This document shows positions 47,152 to 59,478 of a DNA stretch of 64,000 nt, piece after piece; within the stretch, counting starts at the first letter, position 1, and each line of letters begins with the position of its first letter. Source of the DNA: Cavenderia fasciculata (Eukaryota; Evosea; Eumycetozoa; Acytosteliales; Cavenderiaceae). The stretch is taken from NCBI RefSeq assembly GCF_000203815.1, contig NW_004457695.1, positions 2,974,054 to 3,038,053 on the forward strand, given 5' to 3'. The translations under genes were made by a program, and so were the position numbers. The notes below the pieces were generated by a model. It was not told the origin of the DNA. It saw only the letters and a list, made by a program, of their open reading frames with translations, and did not search any database.

Positions 47152-48936
47152 TTAAAAAGAACCATAATGATTATTCTTATTTTGACTTGGATGATGATGA
47201 TGATGATATTTGTGATGATTATGATGTCTCTTGTAGAGGACGTAGATAATGATTACTAAAATGGCAACACCAAGTACAACACCGATTGCAATACCTGCTT
47301 TTTGGCCACTGGTTAAACCACTCTTTGGTTTAGATGGTGCTACACATAAATCATCACCCATTCCTCCATTAATGGTACACTCTGCTCCACTTAGACAAGA
47401 AATAAATGGTACCACTGTTTCATTTTTAGTAAAAATATGAACAATATCTACATCTTTAATTGTAATGGTTGAACTATTTTGACATTGCTTAATAATAATA
47501 ATAATAAATCAAAAAAATTGAATTAATATATAAATACCAAATCATACTAATCATTTTAAACTTTTTTTTTGACTTACAATTGAAGTAATAATATTTGAAA
47601 CGGTAATATAATTTAGATTAATTGTTGAACTACCAGTAACATATAAGATACTACCATTTCGAGCAGCATTACCAATAAATTGTGAACCATTGAATGCACC
47701 AATATAGGAATTGGATGAATAGATAGCACCACCTTCTTGAGATGCGGAATTACCACTAAAATCACAACCAGAGATTGTAACGATAGAAGTTGAAAGAGCA
47801 CTGACAACACCTCCTTGCACAGCAGAATTACTAATAAAACTACTATTATATAGACCAACTCGAGAGTTTGTTGCAACGATTTGACCATTATATGGAGCAG
47901 TGTTACTAGTGAAATTGGAATCCAAAACTTGAATGTCTGAATTGGTCAATGTAAATGCACTAGTATTGAGATTAGAAGTGACAGATGATTCAACAAAGAC
48001 AACGTTTGTACTTTCAAAAGCACTGATCAAAGATCCATTACCAACGGCTTGATTATTTGTAAATACACATTCCGACAATATACTGCTGGCGAGTGAATTG
48101 AATATGAGAATGAGTGAACCTTTGGATGCAAGTGTATTATTGGTGAATTGGTTCTTTCCAAGGTAGATGTTGTTGACCAAGCTGGATTGAATGAGGAATT
48201 GTGCTTGGTTTTGATTAAATGTATTGTCGGTAATAGTAACAAATAAAATGTTACCAGTCATTTTAATCAAGGAGTTGGCCGTTGTAATATTGTAAAAGTT
48301 GGATTGTTGGAAAACAACTTGTGATTCGAATGGGAGGTTGTTTTGAGTACTGACCGATAGAATGGAACCGTCAAACGTGGTAATATTGGCAAATGTACAT
48401 GACAAGAAACTGATGGATGACTTTGAATTGATGCTAGAGTAGACGATACCACCCGATAGATCACCAGTGACTGCTAGATTGACAAAGGTAACATTGATGA
48501 CGGCCAGAATGGTTTGATCGGCAGAAGTGATGGGACCACCATTAACTGGCAATAGAATTTGTACAAAGTATGGTACAAAGACACCGGTCATATCAATGAC
48601 GACCGATCCATTATTAGCGACAATATTGAGTGTTTGATTGTAAAGTTGAATGTTTGAATTGGCGTTACCAGTGTAAGTACCCTCTGACATGAATATGGTC
48701 AATTGATGGCCTCCACCAACCGTCACATTGTTGAAAGATGCGATAGCACTTGCAATATCTGGACATGTGTTATTTACATTACTATTATCTGCACCACAGT
48801 TGATACTAGTGTTGGTTGATTGCGAATTTACATAAAGTGTTGTTTGTGTGCCTGTTGTTATTGTTGCTTGTGCTGATAATGTAAAAAAACTAACCAACAC
48901 AATGAAAACAAATAAAAATGTTTTTAAATATTTCAT
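47152..48936 (-). CDS. Secreted/type I membrane protein with beta-helix repeats
   Basis: Two minus-strand exons, 47578-48936 and 47152-47487 (phase 0), give about 564 aa. A signal peptide (YLKTFLFVFIVLVSFFTLSAQA) is followed by a parallel beta-helix region with repeated short strands, for example NNTLASKGSLILIF, NQAVGNGSLISAF and GNSASQEGGAIYSS. Many NxS/T sites suggest an N-glycosylated outer face. After a Cys-containing segment (FISCLSGAECTI) comes one membrane helix (AGIAIGVVLGVAILVIIIYVL) and a short cytosolic tail with ten His in a stretch of about 25. Such pectin-lyase-like repeat proteins are a large dictyostelid group of unproved function, often supposed to act in adhesion or sensing. 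It lies between the two inverted tRNA-Leu copies. Confidence 0.85.
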
Positions 48937-49339
48937 CTTTGTAAAAATAAATAAATAATCAAATAAATATTTGTTGTTGTGATTAAAAATGATGACGTTG
49001 TTTGTTACAACTTATAATAATGAACCGTTGTTACATTACATTATAAAGTTGTCGCTTTTATCTTTAATTTTTCTAAAGACAAGAAAAATCATCATAAAAT
49101 TTTCTCAAAATATCTGAGTCGCGTGGGGCCACCCTTTGATCTTTGGAATGGAAGTGGGTTCCCCAATATTTTGTTTCTGAATAGATCAAGGTCCTGCTTT
49201 TTAAAGATAAGGTATTGACGTAGATGTTTGGACATATGCAATGTAATTACAATCAGTTAATATTGGTTGATTAACATATATGTTATGAGTAGTTTGGTTC
49301 CAACAACAAAATCAAATTATTTCCCTTGTTGGCGATTTC

Positions 49340-49358
49340 AAAAAAAAAAAAAAAAAAA
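49340..49358. repeat. A19 homopolymer
   Basis: Nineteen consecutive A between the beta-helix gene and the tRNA gene. It is followed by a T-rich stretch. I see no target-site duplication that would mark it as the tail of an inserted element. Confidence 0.85.
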
Positions 49359-49553
49359 TTGATTTTTTTGGGTGTTGAGCTGAAGTTGTGTCACATGACC
49401 CGACCATCAAACAAAAGTAGTTTGTTGTGTGTTGACAGATAAGGGTAGATGTATATCAATGTCTAGGTCTATCATTTAGGTGGACACAACTTGGTTTGGT
49501 TTGCAAGTGTCAAAAAGAGTAGCAACAAACATGCAGCAAAGGACTTGAACAAG

Positions 49554-49644
49554 TGATGTGTGGGGGACTCGAACCCCCAATGCTTTCGCATTAGTAACTT
49601 CACTTTCCTGAAACTAACGACTCTACCAATTCGTCTAACACACC
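49554..49644 (-). tRNA. tRNA-Leu (anticodon CAG) with 10-nt intron
   Basis: The minus strand folds as a class II tRNA. The acceptor GGTGTGT pairs with ACACATC (one G-T), with discriminator A as required for Leu. The D arm is GAC/GTC around GAATTGGTAGA. The anticodon stem TTAGT/ACTAA is perfect. The loop reads TTCAGG then a 10-nt insertion then T, so the anticodon is CAG with the intron at the canonical 37/38 site. The variable arm is TGC-GAAA-GCA. The T arm is GGGGG/CCCCC with TTCGAGT, giving a perfect B box. The D-arm sequence is more like bacterial or plastid tRNA-Leu than typical eukaryotic ones. T runs of five follow about 50 nt downstream. Confidence 0.93.
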
Positions 49645-50055
49645 GATCGTTGAAACCAAAACTTTTTGGCGCTCCCGGAGCGTCACCCAACGACCCACCT
49701 CTCTCCCTTCCAATGCTCCCCCCTCCCCAGCCATACAAACACACACCAACACCTCTACATACAATACACATACAACTCTATTTGCAAGCTTGCGTAGATG
49801 TGTTGGAGCAGACAAAGCATTACGCGACGAAAAACCGAAAATTGTCAAAAAAAACAAAAATCTGGTGATGAGCGAGAACGAGTTTGTTGTTTACGCAATC
49901 GACAAATCCCTAGCAACTTTTGTATGACAACATGGTGAGCACAAGCTAATACAGGAAAAGAGAGAGTAGAATGGAGTTTGAAGAAACAATCCGATGCTTG
50001 ATCTGATAGGTAGGTAGGGGGAGGTAACTAACTCTATCATCAAGCTAAATGATAA

Positions 50056-50082
50056 AAGAGAGAGAGAGAGAGAGAGAGAGAG
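50056..50082. repeat. GA dinucleotide repeat
   Basis: An uninterrupted GA run of about 13 copies upstream of the CstF-50 3' end. A second, less perfect one lies near 50177-50198. Confidence 0.85.
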
Positions 50083-50534
50083 GCAAGTAGTACGAAACAG
50101 TCGAGACAATAGACATGGTGCGGAGGTATAGTACACTACTGATGATATAAAGACACATAAGAGGAGAGAAAGAATAGAGAGAGAGGGAGAGAGAGAGAAA
50201 TAAAGTATATATATTGTATGAGTTGATATACAACTGTTGTATCTATCTGTAATAATTATTTATAAATCGATTTTGAAAAATGAATTAAAAAAAAAGACTT
50301 CTTATGTCTCTCATCTTTTTTTTGAAACGACTGACAGGATTAGTTTGATAAACTATCACACAAACATTCATCAGAACAATACAAGGCAACATGTGCGCCC
50401 ATTAAATATTAATAGACTCAATCAAAGGGAAAGAATAATACAACCAAACCCTCCTCAAAACATCAAATATAACTCAAACAAGTAAAAGAATGAAATGGTT
50501 GGTATTTTTTATATATCTTTTATTTGCCTTTTAT

Positions 50535-52074
50535 TTATTCCTTGTCAATATTCATACTATTATTAATAGAAGATTTACTTTCACACCAAAATCTGGCTCT
50601 AAAATCGTTGCTACAAGTCATCAATGCATTCTCGACGGGAGAAGATGCAATTGCTCTAATAGATTGAATATGTCCTGGCAATGATTGCATAGCCTCTCCA
50701 TTTCTTGAATTATAAATTGCCAAGTTTGAAGGTTGATTATCCAATGTTAATATTAATTCTTCGTTAAAATTAAACGTTGCTGTCATTTTATTTTTCTAAC
50801 AGAAAAATAAATAAATAAATAAAGTATTAATAATTAATCCAATTCTCTCTTTTCTTTTTTTTCTATTTTTTCTATTTTTTCTATTTTTTCATACAATATT
50901 ATTTGATAATTGAACACCAGTATTTATAGTATTAATTAAACGACCAGAAGAAATTTCCCAAAGTTTAACACAACTATCACGACCCGATGATAATAGGTAT
51001 TTTTGATTACGAGAGATTTGTACCGACGTGACTTCCATACCATTGTGAGGAGTAGCCAAAGTATTGATAAGAGAAAAGTTTTGAGCGTCCCAAATCTTGA
51101 TGGTACAATCTTTAGAGCACGATGCAAAGATGTTTCCATCGATCGAGTATCGCACCATATTGATTGGACCATGATGATGTTCGTTTACCTTGCGCGATGT
51201 AAACGATTGAAATGTATTGACATCGTAGAGACGGATCATATGATGATCAGTACCCGCCAAAATCATATCACCACACGGATGGAATTGTATGGTTCTAACA
51301 CTATGAGAATCTGGTAGATATTTAAATGATCGTTTCAATGAGCTCTTGTAATCATAAAATCTAATTGTACAATCTTTTGATGCTGATGCCAGTATTGGTG
51401 CTGTTGGATGAAAATCTAAATCTGTTATTGGCTAAAGAAATATAAATAAGTAAAAACTATATATCTTTCTTATATTTTAGTTACCTTTGAATGATCATAA
51501 AAAGTTCTAAATACAGGTCTACTTGGAGCAAAGTCTTCACTTGTTTCATTTTTAGTTTGATTAAAGTTTCTCATTTTGTTGACGTCTAGTACTTTGATGC
51601 TTGCATCCGATGACCCAGTGGCCACATATTTACCATCACCACTAAACTTTGCACATCTACATGCATTCTTGTGTGTTGTTATAAATTTGGTTATAAATGT
51701 AGTCTGATTACCAAGAGGTGATGATGATTGTGGTGGTACATCTAAATCTAATCCTGTTAATATTGTATTATTATCCATTGATAATATTGATGATTCATCT
51801 AAAAAATAGAAAAAGATAATGTATTAATATGTGTATAGATTATAATCTATCTATCTATCTCTTTCTCTCTCTATCTCTTTCTTTTACCATCATTCCAAAT
51901 ATCTTGTTTCTGAGGACTAATTTGAAACAATGTAGAAAGTTTATTTGATGCTTCATTTGGTAGAGGACAAGGAATCATCATTGATTCACTCAACTTTGTT
52001 GCTTCATTTACATATCCATCAAATACTAATTGATTTAATATTAATGAATATAAATCTCTTTGTTCTTCTTTCAT
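50535..52074 (-). CDS. cstf1: Cleavage stimulation factor subunit 1 (CstF-50)
   Basis: Four minus-strand exons, 51888-52074, 51485-51798, 50895-51431 and 50535-50795, give about 432 aa (human 431). The N-terminal dimerisation region is QRDLYSLILNQLVFDGY (human QQLYKLIISQLLYDGY). WD40 repeats follow: CAKFSGDGKYVATGSSDASIKVLD, split here as two blocks, then LDFHPTAPILASASKDCTIRFYD, again split, then IQFHPCGDMILAGTDHHMIRLYD, and SSGRDSCVKLWEISSGR. It ends with MTCSNDFRARFW, matching the human end. The protein is part of the CstF complex that recognises the GU-rich element in pre-mRNA 3'-end formation. Confidence 0.95.
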
Positions 52075-52288
52075 ATTTGAATGGTAAAAGTATTAATGAA
52101 AAAAGTAGTAAACATGTTTTCGTGATGATCGACTCTCTCTTTGAATTTGTCTTTTTTTTTTTTTTTAATTTAATTTAATTTAGATACATAAATATCTATA
52201 TGTATGTATTTATTTGTTATTTATTATTATAAGTTGAATTATGAATATATATATATATTTACAAAAAAGATATCTTTTTCTATTATTA

Positions 52289-53291
52289 TTATTTCTTTAA
52301 GACACCAAACCAAATTCCTAAAAAGATACCGACTCCAACCAAAGTAATTAATAGACAAATTGCAAGACAAACTAGTTTCTTACGATAACTACTCTTGTAG
52401 ACATGAGCCTTTTCCAAATCAATGACAGCATCTTCAACCTTTTGATCAGACACTTCTACATTATCATTGGCAATGACCAATTGTTCACCTTGTTCATTGA
52501 CCATATCCGAAATATCAGTCATCACCTCTTTTAATACCAACATGTCTTCAACCAATTGTTTGGTTTCCTTGTTTCTCTCTTTAATAATTTCTTCATAAAC
52601 TTCATCTTGACTAATTGATTGTCCTCCTAATCCCATTGTTTGATATTGTTGTTGTTGTTGTTGGTATTGTTGTTGTGGTTTTTGTGAAAAATTGGATTGA
52701 TATCTATCATCATCCATATAATTATTATTATTATTATAATTATTATTATTATTATTATTATAGTTATTTTGTTGTTGTTGTTGTTGTTGTTGTTTAAAAT
52801 TAGAATTATTAATACTTGGAGATTCGACCAACGAATTTCTAAATTGTTGGTCTTTGATGGGAGCATGTTGTTTTTCATGTTGAATAGATTGTTGTACGAT
52901 ATGATTAAATGAATTGGTAGAGTCTGTCAAACCCTTGACAAGCTTGTCCAATTGCATCTTTGGTACTTTAGACTTGGTCGATGGATTTCGTAATCCATCA
53001 GATACTCGTTTCAAGTTTTCTGATATATCCAACTTTCTAAGATGAACATTATGTCTAAATGAATCAGTATCTCTAACAGTTCCCTACAAAATAAATAAAT
53101 GTACATTTATATAAGTTATCTCTATCTCTCTCTCTCTCTTTGTTGTGAATAACACATACATAATCACGTAATAATTTCTCTAATTGTGATATCTCTACAT
53201 GTGTCTTTGTTAATAGATTAGTGATAGTTTGAATTTCATTATTATTATTATTATTGTTATTATTATTTAATAAAGGTTGTCTTTCTGTCAT
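52289..53291 (-). CDS. Qa-SNARE, syntaxin-7-like (copy 2)
   Basis: Two minus-strand exons, 53160-53291 and 52289-53083 (phase 0), give about 308 aa. It starts MTERQPLL followed by an Asn run, then an Habc-like helical part (SENLKRVSDGLRNP). A long Gln/Asn/Tyr insertion (about residues 140-180) comes before the SNARE motif EIIKERNKETKQLVEDMLVL, with the central Gln in MVNEQGEQLVIAN. Next are the basic YKSSYRKK segment and a C-terminal anchor, LVCLAICLLITLVGVGIFLG. It is paralogous to the gene at 17735-18598, with the main difference being the low-complexity insertion. The role expected is endosome or lysosome fusion. Confidence 0.9.
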
Positions 53292-53788
53292 TATTAATCT
53301 ATGTGTGTGTGTGTGTGTGTGTATATCACTCTCTAACTCCAATGTGATGATAAGAATAATAACTTGTTTAACTTTTAACTCTTCACAGACACAGACAGAC
53401 TTTGATTAAAAAAATATCTTTTTTGAAATATTTTTGGCGTGGCGAAAATGTCTTAGAGGAACGAGAGAAATCACAAGTCATCAAGAACATGCAAATATTT
53501 AAATAAATATAAATAAAATAAATTATCTAACCAACCCCTAAACCATACACCTTTTAGGGTATTGATGAATGAAGATCATTCTTTTAACTTGTACTTTTTT
53601 AAAATTTTAAAAATAAATATTTTTTTCTAAATAATTTAAATCGTAATTTTTGGAAAAATCTGATTTGTTGGTTGCGAGTTCATTGTCTCTCTTTTTTTAC
53701 AAATCAAATAAATATAAATATTTTTTATAGAAAGAGATAAAAAGACAACTTGTAATTTAGATTATTATAAATTTAACAAAGAAAAGTA
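53292..53788. promoter_or_regulatory. Divergent spacer, syntaxin / DDX60-like
   Basis: About 500 bp. A GT run near 53300-53322 lies in the syntaxin leader. The rest is AT-rich, with a TTTAAAATTTTAAAAATAA stretch near 53597-53618. No gene is seen. Confidence 0.5.
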
Positions 53789-56700
53789 ATGAGCGATCCT
53801 CCAACAACGATAACAGAAACAGAGAATGAAGAAATAGAAATAGAAACAGAAACTACAACTACTACAACTACAACCGAACCATTCATTCCACAATGGAAAA
53901 AAACAGACAATTGGGAAGGTATGATCTTATATATATATCTATCTAACTATGTTTACTACTCTTCCCTTCCTTTTCCTTTTCTTTTACTTATCTTTTTTTT
54001 TTATTATTTTTTTTATTTTTATTTTTAGATATGTTTGATTTTATTGAAGGTGATATTTTTAGTGATTTTGGTAGAGGTGAAGAATTTTTAATTGATGGTG
54101 ATTCATTATTACTATATCTTGTTGCAATTGAAAACGAGATTGAAAAGGATCATTTAAAGGGTCTTATTGGTAGAAAAAGAAATAATACCGAAAGAGACGA
54201 ATCGATCTTTGCTGCAAAACACTCTCAACAAACTCTTCACTTGATTTTCAAGTTTGAGAAATTCTTGAATAGTCTTTTACAAAGAAAGGCAAAGTTTAGT
54301 ATCATCTTTTTATCGAAAAATGATCGTTTCTATAAATCCTCTTCATTGGTATTGGTTAGAAGATTGATTATCAATTCCTATAAAGATAATATTAGTTTGC
54401 CATTTGGTTTTAAAGTTTTTGATCAAGAATGGTTTAGTCAAGAAATTGGTTCTTTTAATCCTTTATTCGATTATTTTAAATCAAAAACTGTAAGAAAGAA
54501 AAAAACAAAAAAGAAATAATTATATAACTTTATTAACATTTTTTTCTATTCTTTTTTATTTAGTTTTCATTTTTATTAGTTTTACCTCCAGTTGTAAACA
54601 ATTTGAGATTAATTAATGATTTATTTAATATGAATGCAATCCAAGTATGTAGAACAAAAATAGTAACAAATTTGTCTCTCTTTTACTTATTTTATTTTTC
54701 TATTTTTTAGTTATTTACAAAAAAATCAACAGAATATTTTTCACATTTTGTTGATTTAATATCATCAGAATTTAGAGGATCAACAATGAATTCATATATT
54801 TATACTTTTAGAAAAAATATTATATTTTCACCACAATTACAATCAACTATTCAACAAGAAATTTGTCAAGTAAATTCCGTAACGTCGTCGGTTGGTAATC
54901 AAAAAAAATCAACCATCACCGAGTTGGAAAAGGAATTGGATACTATTGGACAATTAAATTATCGTAATCTTTTGACATTGTTATCAATTTTGGATCTTGG
55001 CAAAGTTGATATATCGTCATTTTTATTAAAATCATTATCAGTCTATTTGGTGATTATGAATAATTTACCACTTTCAAAGAGATCATTTGATAGTTTGGAT
55101 TATGAACCAATTGAATTTATTCAATTGTTTCAAGATCTTTGTCGTCCAATGCTATGTTATTTGGGTAACAACAAAAAGGATCAGTTCACTTTTGATTTGG
55201 TAGATGTTAAACAATATTCATTTATTGCTCTCATTCTTTGTAATTCAACTGGTGGTTCTTGGTCAAATTTAATTGGTCAAGAATTATTTTTGGCTAGTAA
55301 ATCAATTTTAGAAATTCTAAAAAAGTTTGGTCCATCATCTTGGTCAAGTATCAATTTTGTTGAACAAGGGGTAGAGGAGAAATTCATTTTTTCAACTCAA
55401 CCAGAATATAATCAATATGAAAAAGTATTGACTAAAATTCAAACAAATAGTCATTTAAATGACAACAAGAATATGGATTTATACAAGGTTGATAATGAAT
55501 TTATTTCTGCCATTGTGGGAGATTCACAAAAGGATTTGGTTTTCCAATCAACCATTCCACAAGAAATTCAAGATCGTCAAAATGCCCTTCCAGAATTTTA
55601 CAACATCTCTCATCATCATAGTCTTAGATTACTCGAAAATCTACCAGATGCCTATCTTGAAACAATCAAGGAAAATCGTCAAGCAAACAAACCAATTTCA
55701 AAAAAATTTGCTGATAAAATGAAACATGGTGCTGCAAATAGTAAGAAAAAGAAAATACAAGAGAGAAAAAAAGAATATAATCTAATTTTTGTTTATTTTC
55801 TTTAGAATTTTTTAGAATAGCAGATAGTTTATATGATAGTAAAAAAAAAATTGTTATTACAGAATTGGATAAAGATGTAAAAGAGGTAGCAAAACAAAAA
55901 CAAAGTCATCAAGTAAACAAACAACATGACAAGATGAAAAAGTTAAAGAAAAAGGATGAGGTAAAGGAAAGAGCCGACAAGAAACAACAAGAAAAGGCAA
56001 AAGCATTCTCAAAACAAATGAGAGCATCAACCGTTTTGGAAATTGTTGATAGTATTGATTTGTATATTGCCAATGAAATTGTTGAACACAATGAATTTTC
56101 ATTGGACAAGGATACTATGGATCAACTATTCAAAGGAATGGAAAGAATCAACAAAAAGTATTCGAGTCAAGAAAAGGAAAAACTTAAACTCTATCAATTG
56201 TTACAAAAGATTCTTAGATTGTTGGATTCAAAACAAATCAAACCTGAAAAGGGTCAAGAAATCAATCTCTATCAATCATTGTATCATTTATCATTGCTAC
56301 TCAATCTCTACGATCTCACTAATTATATAAATGATCGATTCTCTCTTAAAAACAAAGAGAAAAAAGAAAAACAACAATCATTTGAAAACTCTGCAATCGT
56401 TTATCAAATGACTCACTCCCATACTACTTTGGTTAGATCAATTGGACAAAGAAAGGATGAAAGAGTAAAAACTTTCATTCCAGATGCATGGCAAAGAGAT
56501 CTTTTAGATGTGGTTGATAAACATGAATCTGCTCTTGTTGTTTGTCCAACAAGTAGTGGTAAAACATTTATTAGTTTTTATATCCTTGAAAAGGTATTAA
56601 GAGAATCAAATGATGGTATGGCAATCTATGTCAGTCCTACAAAGGCTTTGGTCACTCAAACTTATTGTGAAGTTATTGGTAGATTTGATAAATCTTATGA

Positions 56701-59313
56701 TAATATTTGTGGTAAAGATTCTTCTGCTCAATATAGAATGGTAAGAGAGGAAAAGAAAAGAAAATAATAATATTTTAATGTTAATATTAATTTATTTTTC
56801 TTTTATTTTTTAGTGTGGAATATTTACAAGAGATTATAGAATTGATGAACAAAAATGTCAAATTTTAATTACAGTACCACAATGTTTAGAGCTGTTATTA
56901 CTTTCAGTATCAAATTCAAATTATCTTTCAAAGATTAAATATATTATATTTGATGAAGTTCATCAAATTGCAAATGGTACAGAGGGTGCTATTTGGGAAA
57001 GTTTACTCTTGTTGAACCCTGGACCATTTGTAGCCTTGTCTGCAACTGTTGGAAATACAGGTGAATTTAAAGATTGGTTACAAGAAATTGATCCAAAGAG
57101 AAAAATTCATTTGGTTCAACATAGTAATAGATTTAATGATTTGAAACATTATCAATATGATCACGATAATCTACAGTTATTACCTCATCATCCATGTGAA
57201 ACATTACGTATCAACAAATCAACAGAACAATTATTCTTATTGTCTGAAGAGGCCATTCAACTATATCAACACATCAAATCTAGTTTTAAACAACTTGACA
57301 ATGAAATTGGTGAATTGGATCCAATCAAAGTATTCACCCGTGTCTCTAATAACAACAATGTTTATAATCTAAACAAACAAGATATTAAAGATTATCAAAG
57401 AGCTTTATTGGATTTGGTAGAGTCAAGATTAAAGAGTGATGAATTTTCAGCATTCATGTCTGAACATTATCCAGAAAAACATTTACGACACGATGATTGG
57501 AGAAGTAGAGTACCAGAAGTGATTATGGATTTGAAAAAAAGAGACATGTTGCCAGTTATCGTATTTTGTCTCTCTAGAAGAATTTGTGAAAAGCTTGCAC
57601 TCGCTCTCGAGGAACATATTGACAAGATGCATTATGATCCAAAGAAACAACAAAAGATTGACTTGTTAGAGAAAAAGATTGAACAAGTTAAATTGGAAAT
57701 CAAGACTGTCAACCCGACTCAAGACGATGATATCTTTCAAGATTTGGAAAAGTTGACATCGACTCTCTCCCTACTCGTCTCTAGAAAGCCAGAGTTTGGT
57801 ACCATCTTGACAGATGATGTTCACGATCCAAAAGGAAAGATCAAGAAATTGGATTTGTTTGGTCCACTCATGGAAGGAATTGGAGTGCATCATGCCGGTC
57901 TACCAAAAGATTATTTGGAAAATGTCGAAGTCTTGTATAGAAGAAAGAAGATTTCAGTCATTTTTGCTACCGGTACGTTGGCACTTGGTATCAATATGCC
58001 ATGCAGAACCGTTGTTGTCGCAGGTGATTCGCCATACCTCAACTCTCTTTCATTCCGTCAAATGGCTGGTCGTGCCGGTCGTAGAGGTTTTGAAGATAGA
58101 GGTAACGTCATCTTTTTGGGCATCTCTGATACACGTGCTCAAAAGTTGATCAACTCTAATCTTTCAGATATCGTTGGAAACAGTGTCCTCACACCATCCC
58201 TCTGCCTAAAGATTCTTTGTCGTTACAATTTCTTCCAACTCGAAAAGCAAACCGACCTCAACGAAAAGCACGTTCAAGAACTCATCTTTGCCACTCAAAA
58301 GGTGGTAGGCAAGAGTTTCTTTATGAAACGTTCTCCATTCCAAAATCCATTCATGTTTTTATTCAGTTTGGATTATCTCTTTAGACAAGGATACCTTTCT
58401 CAAAATGGTCAAGCTCTTGGTTATGCTTCCATCGCCACCCATCTCTCCTACCTCCAACCTTTCAACTTTGTCGTCTGTCGTCTCTTTAGAGATCAAGTAT
58501 TTGGTGATTTCCTTGGTAAATCAAAATATGATGAAAGAGAAATCTTACATATTCTTTGTTATCTTTTTAATAGAAAAGAAATTCCAAATATTATTGGTAA
58601 GAAAAAAATAGAAATAGAAAAAAAAGAAAAAAAGAAAAAAGAAATATAATTTATTAATACTCTTTTCATTAATTTTTATAGATATTGATAAATGTCCATC
58701 AAAGATTACATTACCAAAATTACCAAATAATGTAATAACTTCAATCAATAAGAATAATCAAGAAGTGATTGATACATTTGTAGCCTATGTTGCTGGTTTA
58801 CAGAAAAAACTACCACTTGTTTACATGCCAATTAGTAAATCGATGGATGAACAATTTACCAAGGAAGAGGAAAATACTATTGACCAATCCAATAGTCATA
58901 CTACTTGGTTTAATACCATTGACAATTATATTGAAAAGAAACCACAACTAAAGAAATCAATTACATCACTTGCTGGTAGTTGTAATAATATTGTCGATAC
59001 TACAACACTCCAACATTCAATGCCACCAGGAACCTTTTTCGATCAATCGGTTCTACCAATTTGCAACATTAACACCAAACAAGCAAATTCTTACTTGCTC
59101 GATTTGTACAAGCACAAGCAAGTCAACACTGTCATTGAATGCAACCATATCCCCAAGGGAGAGATCTTTGAGTTGACCAAAGACTTTGCCCTAACTCTCA
59201 AGGTTCTCTCTACTTCTCTACTTAGAATTGACAAGGATTCAAATGTTGCCAAATCTTTTGAAACATTAGCAAATAATTATTCTCGTTTGTTCAATCAACT
59301 TTTCTTAAATTAA
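53789..59313 (+). CDS. ddx60: DDX60-like Ski2-family DExD/H helicase
   Basis: Seven exons, 53789-53918, 54029-54489, 54564-54644, 54711-55740, 55806-56740, 56814-58596 and 58682-59313, all in phase, give about 1683 aa (human DDX60 1712). An N-terminal region of about 780 residues precedes the helicase: motif I CPTSSGKTFISF near 814, Ia VSPTKALVTQ, II IIFDEVHQIANG near 924, III LSATVGN, then GVHHAGLPKDYLENVE, V ATGTLALGINMPC and VI RQMAGRAGRRG near 1295. The long low-homology segment between the RecA domains and the C-terminal helical part also match DDX60/Ski2 architecture. In vertebrates DDX60 is an interferon-induced antiviral and mRNA-surveillance factor; the amoeba role is unknown. Confidence 0.92.
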
Positions 59314-59478
59314 AGAAATAAATCTAGTTGATAGAATTTAATTCAATAAAATAAATCTTGCAATATTTATAATATTTACCAATTAATATGTGATCGAACA
59401 TTTTCGAAATAAAATAGTAGTTTATTGGTTCATTTTATAAGTATCCTAAACACACACAATAGTGATGGTTGTTATAAT

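Larger units (their letters stand above)
48937..50534. other. Intergenic spacer with tRNA-Leu gene
   Basis: About 1.6 kb. It contains an A19 tract (49340-49358), the tRNA gene (49554-49644) and its flank, a C-rich stretch near 49722-49732, and GA repeats (50056-50082 and around 50177-50198). Small frames here translate from simple repeats and have no domain. Confidence 0.65.

Noticed and set aside
49340-49358. A19 tract considered as the tail of a retroposed copy
   Set aside because: No target-site duplication, no body sequence matching a known element, and it is not adjacent to either tRNA copy.
49472-49868. Frames of about 100 codons on both strands over the tRNA-Leu gene
   Set aside because: They read through the tRNA and its flank, which explains the sequence fully.
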